From assembly GCA_002825515.1 (NCBI GenBank), contig PJET01000126.1, forward strand, positions 1 through 20,218: a stretch of DNA of 20,218 nucleotides, given 5' to 3'. The stretch is from Candidatus Thorarchaeota archaeon MP11T_1. Lineage in GTDB: Archaea > Asgardarchaeota > Thorarchaeia > Thorarchaeales > Thorarchaeaceae. The notes beneath the pieces were generated by a model, which saw nothing but the letters and a program-made list of their open reading frames with translations, ran no database searches and was not told the DNA's origin. A program made the position numbers and the translations under genes. The stretch's first letter is position 1, and the number at the start of each line of letters is the position of its first letter. Positions 15,562 through 20,218 of this stretch are shown one piece after another.

Positions 15562-16608
15562 CTAATGGATAAAGCTTTCAATCCATTCTTCTATTTTAGG
15601 AATTTGAATTTCTGTCAATTCTCCAAGCAAATTATAGACGACCCTAATATGACCCATCTGTTCCTTCATCCGCTCAACAGCAGTTTCGCGCATTCCCCTT
15701 GATGTAGCACCTTCATCCATTGATATTGATACATCAAGCAATCGTCTGAGAATAGCAATGACCTCAAAATACTCTATTTCATCAATTGGATGCTCAACAG
15801 CTCTCTGATAGCCATTAAGAATCACATCACGATTTTCTCTTGTTGAATAGGCTCTTGTAAGAACTAAAGTCCATGCAAGATCAGATCGAAAATCTCGAAC
15901 TTTGGATGCACCCCAGTCAATTACAAAGGGGTTTTCGCTTCCATCGATCAGAATGTTCATTGGATGAAAATCTCCGTGTGTAATAGAAGGCTTTTTGCAT
16001 GGAACTCTGTCAACACGAGCTTTCAGCCAATCGAGTATAGGATCTAGTTCACTCTTCCCATATCGGTCAATTACGTCTTTAAAGTAAGCTAGAGTTGTGT
16101 TGATAATAAAATATGGATCATCTTTAGGAATGATTTGGGAGTCAAAGATGAAGTGTGTCCAGTCTAGATTATGTAAATCTACAAATAATCTGCTGAACAA
16201 GTTTATCCAATTACTCCTATCAACACCAGGCATAGATATTATGTCCTCTAGGGTTTTTCCGTTGATTCTTTCCATAATCATGAAGGGATGTCCAAGCATG
16301 GAATCGTCGATTTCAGTTAGATGTATACTTGGAACAGGATAACCTACTTCAGAGAGTTTCTTCATAACCATTGATTCTCGTTCTGCTTTCTCGCCAGTTC
16401 CAGGTGTATATACTCTGACAATGAGTTTTTCGTTCTCTTTCCCTTTGTCTGAAATCCATTCCAAATCAAAAGAGAAAATCTCGGTTTCCCAACCGCTAGT
16501 AATATCTTTGAAGTCAGATATGTGTAGCGAGTTTCGATGTGAGTAATAGCTTTTCAGGTATTTGAGAAGGAGGTGTGAGTCCATACCTTTTGCGGAAATT
16601 GGCTCCAT
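15562..16608 (-). CDS. APH-family phosphotransferase (small-molecule kinase)
   Basis: 348 aa from ATG 16608; an upstream ATG at 16668 adds 20 residues that do not look like part of the fold, and ATG 16584 is also possible. The protein kinase-like aminoglycoside phosphotransferase fold is clear: N-lobe LIVRVYTPG and ERESMVMKKLSEVGYPVPSI, hinge FMIMERINGKTL, catalytic loop HGDFHPMNIL (D213) and the metal-binding IDWGAS (D231). The order RESMVMKKL...PVP...MERI is like the APH domains of ACAD10/11 and LvaA-type acyl-CoA kinases rather than antibiotic-resistance enzymes. It is divergent from an enoyl-CoA hydratase gene, which supports a role in acyl-CoA metabolism. Convergent with the radical SAM gene. 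Confidence 0.85.
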   Translation of the reverse strand: MEPISAKGMDSHLLLKYLKSYYSHRNSLHISDFKDITSGWETEIFSFDLEWISDKGKENEKLIVRVYTPGTGEKAERESMVMKKLSEVGYPVPSIHLTEIDDSMLGHPFMIMERINGKTLEDIISMPGVDRSNWINLFSRLFVDLHNLDWTHFIFDSQIIPKDDPYFIINTTLAYFKDVIDRYGKSELDPILDWLKARVDRVPCKKPSITHGDFHPMNILIDGSENPFVIDWGASKVRDFRSDLAWTLVLTRAYSTRENRDVILNGYQRAVEHPIDEIEYFEVIAILRRLLDVSISMDEGATSRGMRETAVERMKEQMGHIRVVYNLLGELTEIQIPKIEEWIESFIH

Positions 16609-16672
16609 TGATTTACTTTTGGTTATAACGCACAATGATGCAGCCAAACTCAAATTTCCGCCTTTCATTGTC

Positions 16673-16686
16673 TTTTTATTTTAAAA
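16673..16686. promoter_or_regulatory. AT-rich promoter element between kinase and hydratase genes
   Basis: TTTTTATTTTAAAA reads as a TATA-like element on both strands. On the plus strand it is about 25 bp upstream of ATG 16704, giving a leaderless hydratase transcript. On the minus strand a start site 25 bp away would fall near 16655, beyond the ATG at 16668, which is one reason to place the kinase start at 16608. Confidence 0.4.
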
Positions 16687-16703
16687 GAACATCTACCAAT
16701 GGT

Positions 16704-17492
16704 ATGAAAAAACTCGATAACTGGCTTATAAAAGATGAAGAAGATGGGCAGATTATTTGGCTACTCCTGAATCGTCCAGACAAGAAGAATGCGTTTAGTG
16801 ATAATGTAGTAGAAGAACTGGACAGATTTCTTGATGAGCTAAAATCTAATTCAACAATTCGTGTTCTTGTGGTTTCCAGCTCTTTGGATGATACATTCAC
16901 AGCTGGTGCAGATCTTGAGATATTTTTCAAAGCGTATGAAGGGGATGTATATCATGAAGCCTTTCAGATATCAAAGAAGGTTCAAACGGTCTTTGCCAAG
17001 CTTGAGAATCTACCTTTCCCAGTTATATCAGCTGTTAAAGGAATCTGTTTGACAGCGGGTCTTGAATTGTCTTTGTGCTGTGATATCATAGTCGCTGCGG
17101 ATAATGCCATATTCGGTCAAATTGAAACAAAATATGGGATTATTCCAGGGGGAGGTGGCACTCAGAGACTTACCCGCTTAGTGGGTTCACTAAAGGCTAG
17201 AGAACTCATCTACACATGTGACACAATCGATACTGAAGAAGCATTTCGAATAGGATTGGTAAACAAAGTAGTTCCACTTTCGAGTCTGGAAGAAACTGTC
17301 AATAACATTTGTAGAAAGATCATAAAGAACTCAAGGCAAGCCATCATGAAATCAAAGGACCTCCTAAACAAAGCGATGTATACTAATGCAGATGGATTCC
17401 TAGGAGAAAACAAAGGATTTGGAGAAGTTTTTGCATCTGGTGAACCAAAAGAAAGATTGTCAGCATTTTTGAAATCTAGAAAAGAGAAATAG
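16704..17492 (+). CDS. Enoyl-CoA hydratase/isomerase (crotonase family)
   Basis: 262 aa from ATG 16704, the usual crotonase length; an ATG at 16635 would add 23 residues foreign to the family. LLLNRPDKKNAFSD is the N-terminal signature and FTAGADLEIF (oxyanion hole) lies near 65-74. The second signature is GICLTAGLELSLCCDIIVAA, then FGQIETKYGIIPGGGGTQRL. Both catalytic glutamates of true hydratases have counterparts, E121 and E141. The usual GGG before the first Glu is TAG here (Ala118 in place of the oxyanion Gly). Crotonases hydrate enoyl-CoAs or isomerise double bonds; which applies is not certain. Divergent partner of the APH-type kinase. Confidence 0.92.
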   Translation: MKKLDNWLIKDEEDGQIIWLLLNRPDKKNAFSDNVVEELDRFLDELKSNSTIRVLVVSSSLDDTFTAGADLEIFFKAYEGDVYHEAFQISKKVQTVFAKLENLPFPVISAVKGICLTAGLELSLCCDIIVAADNAIFGQIETKYGIIPGGGGTQRLTRLVGSLKARELIYTCDTIDTEEAFRIGLVNKVVPLSSLEETVNNICRKIIKNSRQAIMKSKDLLNKAMYTNADGFLGENKGFGEVFASGEPKERLSAFLKSRKEK

Positions 17493-17505
17493 ATAAACGA
17501 AGATT

Positions 17506-17542
17506 GAACCATTACATTTCTCTACCACGATTTCTGGTTCAC
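17506..17542. repeat. Inverted repeat downstream of the hydratase gene
   Basis: TGAACCA (17506-17512) and TGGTTCA (17536-17542) form 7-bp arms around a 23-nt loop, 13 bp after the hydratase stop. A terminator-like or mRNA-end structure is possible; the long loop makes it weak. Confidence 0.3.
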
Positions 17543-17605
17543 TCTCTGCATGCATTAGAATATTCTATTCCTATTTCATATACAGGCTTATATCAACCAA
17601 ATAAC

Positions 17606-17614
17606 TTAAATATA
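17606..17614 (+). promoter_or_regulatory. TATA-like element for the DUF438 gene
   Basis: TTAAATATA lies 40-48 bp upstream of ATG 17654. A start site near 17635 would give a leader of about 18 nt that contains GAGGTG (17643-17648), a good SD 5 nt before the ATG. Confidence 0.5.
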
Positions 17615-17653
17615 GTTAACTTATGGAATGCTCAATGCGGATGAGGTGTTTTC

Positions 17654-19051
17654 ATGGCAGTCACGCTAATGGCTTCAACGAAGATTCTTGAGTTGGCGAA
17701 TGAATTCCCATTTCTATTTGATACTCTATTAGAGATATCACCAAAGCTCAAGAAACTTCAAAATCCAATTTTGCAGAAAACTATTGGACGCCGAGCAACT
17801 CTGACTGATGTATCCAAGATGTCAGGAGTACCTTTGAATAGGCTCTATATTTTGCTGTCTGAGTCAATTTCAAAGAACGCTAATGAACAGGTAACAATCA
17901 GTAAAGAAGATGGAGATTTTGGTGACTGGCAACAAGAACTAACAAAAAGACAAAGAAAACTGAAAGATCTAATCCTTGAACTTCATGAAGGAGCAGACAT
18001 CAATAAACTTCAATCAAAGTTCAAGGAGATTCTTGGGGATGTAAGTGCATCTGAGATTGCAGAAATGGAACAGTCACTCATTGATTCTGGTGAATTAACA
18101 GCTCAGCAAGTAACCGCACTATGTGATCTTCATGTACTAGTATTCAAAGAGTCTCTAGATGTTCAGCAGACTCCGCAAACTACACCAGGGCATCCAATAC
18201 ATACGTACCTACGAGAGAATGAAGAAGCGAAAAGACTTGTCAACCATCTGAAGGACAATCCAAATGATGATAGTGCTATAGAGGAATTGAGGAAGATTAC
18301 AATTCATTACACCCGGTTACAGAATCAGCTCTTTCCAATACTTGAGAAAGCAGGAGTTACTGGTCCATCCACAGTCATGTGGGCAAAGCAAGATGAGATT
18401 CGTGATATGCTAGGTAGTCTTGAGGATTCCAATATTAATGAGGTGTTGGCAGCGATTGAAGAGCTGATTTACAAAGAAGAGACTATCATGTTTCCAATGG
18501 CATTGGAAACACTATCAGAGTATGATTGGGTTAAGGTTCGAACGGGTGAAGAAGAGATTGGTTATGCTTGGATCACACCTGGAACAGAATGGAAACCGAT
18601 CTCACCAATTGATATTCATCAAATTGAGCAGGAAACTGAGTCACCAAAGATTAGCTTGAATACAGGAAGCTTAACCCTGAAGGAAATTGACTTATTACTT
18701 CGCCATTTGCCTCTTGATGTTACATTCGTTGGAGTGGATGAAAGAGTCAAGTATTATTCAGCCACAGACGAACGTATTTTTCCAAGAAGTCCAGCTGTTG
18801 TTGGTAGGAGTGTGATTAATTGTCATCCCAGCAAGAGCTATGACAAAGTAAAGAAAATCTTGACCTACTTCAAAGAGGGTAAGAAAGACAAGGCGATATT
18901 TTGGATACAGATGAAGGGTCATTTTTACTTGATTAGCTACTACGCAGTAAGAGATGATAATGGAGAATTTATTGGGACCTTGGAAGTAACACAGGATTTG
19001 ACTGAGGCCAGAAGTTTAGAGGGGGAACAGAGATTACTAGATTGGGAATAA
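17654..19051 (+). CDS. DUF1858-like/DUF438/hemerythrin-like/PAS sensor-type protein
   Basis: 465 aa, soluble. Domains in order: a DUF1858-like segment (8-70, ILELANEFPF...LLEISPKLKKLQNP); DUF438 (about 92-165); a hemerythrin-like four-helix bundle (178-290, GHPIHTYL, IHYTRL, LFPILEKAGVTGPSTVMW, YKEETIMFPMALETL); and a PAS domain (345-455, LPLDVTFVGVDERVKYYS, IFPRSPAVVGRSVINCHP, GTLEVTQDLTEAR). Such proteins are thought to sense oxygen, redox state or nitric oxide, but no output domain is present. Several residues that often bind iron are replaced: the usual R-K-E-N after the second-helix His218 is RLQN (Q223 for Glu), and Q246 stands in WAKQDEIR where many relatives have His. H180, H183 and H218 remain. 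SD GAGGTG supports the start. Confidence 0.88.
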   Translation: MAVTLMASTKILELANEFPFLFDTLLEISPKLKKLQNPILQKTIGRRATLTDVSKMSGVPLNRLYILLSESISKNANEQVTISKEDGDFGDWQQELTKRQRKLKDLILELHEGADINKLQSKFKEILGDVSASEIAEMEQSLIDSGELTAQQVTALCDLHVLVFKESLDVQQTPQTTPGHPIHTYLRENEEAKRLVNHLKDNPNDDSAIEELRKITIHYTRLQNQLFPILEKAGVTGPSTVMWAKQDEIRDMLGSLEDSNINEVLAAIEELIYKEETIMFPMALETLSEYDWVKVRTGEEEIGYAWITPGTEWKPISPIDIHQIEQETESPKISLNTGSLTLKEIDLLLRHLPLDVTFVGVDERVKYYSATDERIFPRSPAVVGRSVINCHPSKSYDKVKKILTYFKEGKKDKAIFWIQMKGHFYLISYYAVRDDNGEFIGTLEVTQDLTEARSLEGEQRLLDWE

Positions 19052-19080
19052 AAAAAGCACATTTGAAGACCCACTCTACT

Positions 19081-19479
19081 TTAATGACGATACTTCCTGA
19101 GGACTATAAGGACTAACAGTACTACAATTGGAATAACAACTAGTGTTGGGAGAAGGAATGAAGGCAACACCGGCATGATGGTCAGACCATTGAGGTCTAT
19201 CGTGTTTGACGGATTCTCAGTGTGGTAGATTTCTAATAGCTCTTCATCAGTCCCCACTGCCACGATGGCTTCGGCTTGGATAGCAATTGCTTAAGCAATA
19301 GGGTACAGCTCATCGATGGTGATTATGTTGGCATCATAGAATATGTAATCCACTTCACCTGTGATCATATTGGGTAAGAAATCGGTATTTACATTCCAAA
19401 TTCCTCCTAAAGCTAGGTGAGCAGGAGATGTTAGGAAAAAAGCAATCAAAATCATAACATACGGTCTTTGCCTATTCAT
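19081..19479 (-). pseudogene. Decayed exported amidohydrolase with C-terminal membrane anchor
   Basis: From ATG 19479 the frame encodes a signal peptide (PYVMILIAFFLTSPAHLALG), then the N-terminal strands of a YtcJ-like amidohydrolase (DYIFYDANIITIDELYPIA). A TAA at 19291-19293 interrupts it. The same frame then continues with the expected next part (AIAIQAEAIVAVGTDEELLEI...TIDLNGLTIMP). Where the family should read P-G-F-I-D-x-H-x-H, the sequence jumps to a membrane anchor (VLPSFLLPTLVVIPIVVLLV, tail RKYRH) ending in TAA at 19081. So there is one nonsense codon and one in-frame deletion of nearly the whole catalytic barrel. It matches the intact gene at 7082-8635 in family, though that copy lacks a signal peptide. 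Convergent with the DUF438 gene. Confidence 0.78.
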
Positions 19480-19481
19480 CA

Positions 19482-19502
19482 AAAGGAACCCTCCGTTCCT
19501 TT
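19482..19502 (-). promoter_or_regulatory. Hairpin with the SD in its loop, before the amidohydrolase remnant
   Basis: On the minus strand AAAGGAAC-GGAGG-GTTCCTTT forms a perfect 8-bp stem whose 5-nt loop is the SD core GGAGG. The stem ends 2 nt before ATG 19479. The site may present or hide the SD depending on folding. Confidence 0.45.
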
Positions 19503-19548
19503 GTTAATGATTTATCTAATAATACACTATTGACCAGCTTAAATAAAA

Positions 19549-19576
19549 AATCAGCTTGCCCTAGAGCAAGCTGATT
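19549..19576 (-). terminator. Strong intrinsic-type terminator hairpin
   Basis: AATCAGCTTGC (19549-19559) and GCAAGCTGATT (19566-19576) form a perfect 11-bp stem with a 6-nt loop. On the minus strand it is followed by a T-run (the stem's last TTs plus TTTT, then ATTTAAG). It lies 21 bp after the stop of the four-helix membrane protein, which it probably terminates. On the plus strand CTGGTTTTT follows, so some activity in that direction is possible. Confidence 0.7.
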
Positions 19577-19597
19577 CTGGTTTTTAGGAAAGACAAC

Positions 19598-19981
19598 TCA
19601 TTCTTGAGTAATGGATATACCGAAAAGACCACCAACTAGGTATAGGAAAGGTGATACTAGAACTTTGATGTAGGACTCGTAGGGAACTGGAGCAGGTGGA
19701 GGTTGGAGGAAATGCCAAAGAATGACTGCTATTAAACCAAGGAATAAAGCAATGTAGTTTCCTTTGCTATTTCCCATTGCTACCCACAGACCTCCAAACA
19801 CAACTAGAATGCCAAAAACTAATGCTAGTACACCTGGTAAAATAACAGTTGCATTAGTTTCGAAAAGAGTCCAAGTCAGTGGATCTGTAAATGCTATTAC
19901 TGAAGAAAGAAGTTGAATAAGTCCTCCAATTAGAACGACGATGGCTCCAATCAGAGCTTTACCTTTCACGAATTCTACCAT
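19598..19981 (-). CDS. Small four-helix membrane protein of unknown function
   Basis: 127 aa, family not recognised. Four hydrophobic helices at about 10-30, 46-68, 76-92 and 105-123, with a Pro-rich loop (QPPPAPVPYESY) between the third and fourth. The first loop contains one NAT sequon. The Gly-rich helices (VLIGGLIQLL, VFGILVVFGGLWVAMG) recall short archaeal membrane proteins without assigned role. The start at ATG 19981 is well supported: GAGGTGA lies about 8 nt upstream and a TATA box at 20029-20036. It has its own promoter and terminator, so it is a single-gene unit. No residues suggest an enzyme or transporter. Confidence 0.75.
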   Translation of the reverse strand: MVEFVKGKALIGAIVVLIGGLIQLLSSVIAFTDPLTWTLFETNATVILPGVLALVFGILVVFGGLWVAMGNSKGNYIALFLGLIAVILWHFLQPPPAPVPYESYIKVLVSPFLYLVGGLFGISITQE

Positions 19982-20028
19982 TTTGAGTTCACCTCAATTA
20001 TAGGTGCTATAGATGCTGGGAAATTTAG

Positions 20029-20036
20029 TATATAAT
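20029..20036 (-). promoter_or_regulatory. TATA box for the four-helix membrane protein gene
   Basis: The minus strand reads ATTATATA. A start site about 25 bp downstream (near 20007) leaves a leader of about 25 nt that holds the SD GAGGTGA (19989-19995) before ATG 19981. Confidence 0.55.
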
Positions 20037-20063
20037 CGTTCCATTCAATTTCTATTGAAGTTC

Positions 20064-20085
20064 GACTTCGAGAACTCTCGAAGTC
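20064..20085 (-). terminator. Hairpin at the end of the right-edge partial gene
   Basis: GACTTCGAGA (20064-20073) and TCTCGAAGTC (20076-20085) form a 9-10 bp stem with a tiny loop, overlapping the stop codon at 20084-20086. A second small hairpin, TTCAAT-TTCT-ATTGAA (20044-20059), follows in the minus direction. No T-run is present, so termination is likely but not certain. Confidence 0.5.
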
Positions 20086-20218
20086 ACAAACTAGACATTT
20101 GTTCTGCCTCTGTAACTTGACAGTACTCATTTTTCCTATGGTTGTTGTTTGCTAGTTTCTTCCCAAAGGCTACCAAAATAACAAGTGTGACAATTGAGAT
20201 GACAACAGCAATAGGAAG
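20084..20218 (-). CDS. C-terminus of a membrane-anchored protein (partial)
   Basis: 44 codons run in from the right edge to TGA at 20084-20086. They encode one helix (LPIAVVISIVTLVILVAFGKK) and a polar tail (NNNHRKNEYCQVTEAEQ), the usual end of an exported protein anchored by its C-terminus. The other two minus frames have stops. The helix resembles the anchor of the amidohydrolase remnant at 19081 (about half of 20 positions identical), so it could be a related exported protein, but membrane helices often look alike by chance. The function cannot be read from this fragment. Confidence 0.65.
   Translation of the reverse strand, partial: LPIAVVISIVTLVILVAFGKKLANNNHRKNEYCQVTEAEQMSSL

Noticed and set aside
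16635..16703. Upstream ATG extension of the enoyl-CoA hydratase
   Set aside because: The 23 extra residues are not part of the crotonase fold, would overlap the divergent kinase N-terminus, and lie upstream of the expected transcript start.
19291..19293. Programmed readthrough of the TAA as the explanation of the two-part ORF
   Set aside because: TAA is not a recoding codon for pyrrolysine or selenocysteine, and the missing catalytic barrel independently indicates a pseudogene.
1..20218. CRISPR array, insertion sequence or integrated element
   Set aside because: No spaced direct repeats, transposase or integrase motifs, or terminal inverted repeats with target duplications were seen.

Overview
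This is a chromosomal segment of an archaeon. The evidence is TATA boxes of the TTTATATA type about 25-30 bp upstream of likely transcript starts, several genes without a Shine-Dalgarno (SD) site that look leaderless, an archaeal-type cytochrome c maturation variant (CcmE with CxxxY), an Isf-like iron-sulfur flavoprotein, a TalC-type transaldolase, and exported proteins anchored by one C-terminal helix with a basic tail. By eye the DNA is about 40% G+C. The surface-protein style and gene mix fit an Asgard-type lineage (Thor- or Heimdall-like), but there is no rRNA or ribosomal protein gene, so this is an inference. No tRNA, rRNA, CRISPR array, insertion sequence or prophage gene was found.

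Layout. 1-1104 is the end of a cytochrome c maturation operon: ccmC (5'-truncated), a 46-codon ccmD, and ccmE. It faces an Isf-like flavoprotein on the minus strand (1110-1745). From 1979 to 10450 all genes are on the plus strand: mutS, an exported unknown, ribulose-phosphate 3-epimerase, transaldolase, a roughly 330-bp gene-free stretch with RNA-like hairpins, a YtcJ-like amidohydrolase and mutL. A 20-bp perfect palindrome separates mutL from a large minus-strand surface protein (to about 12755). A divergent promoter region with an inverted repeat leads to an MFS transporter and a membrane-anchored FAM173-like methyltransferase, then a SPL-family radical SAM gene. Next come an APH-fold kinase (minus) and an enoyl-CoA hydratase/isomerase (plus) in divergent arrangement, then a DUF438/hemerythrin-like/PAS protein. 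The right end (19081-20218, minus) holds a decayed, internally deleted exported amidohydrolase, a four-helix membrane protein and the C-terminus of another membrane-anchored protein.

How the genes fit together. ccmCDE delivers heme to apocytochromes outside the membrane. MutS plus a MutL with all endonuclease motifs form a MutH-independent mismatch repair pair. Rpe and TalC supply part of the non-oxidative pentose phosphate pathway. The APH kinase/enoyl-CoA hydratase pair may belong to acyl-CoA (possibly 4-hydroxyacyl-CoA) catabolism. The points most worth a second look are the CxxxY CcmE, the FAM173-like methyltransferase, the kinase/hydratase pair, the altered hemerythrin-like domain, the broken amidohydrolase and the structured island at 6800-6920.
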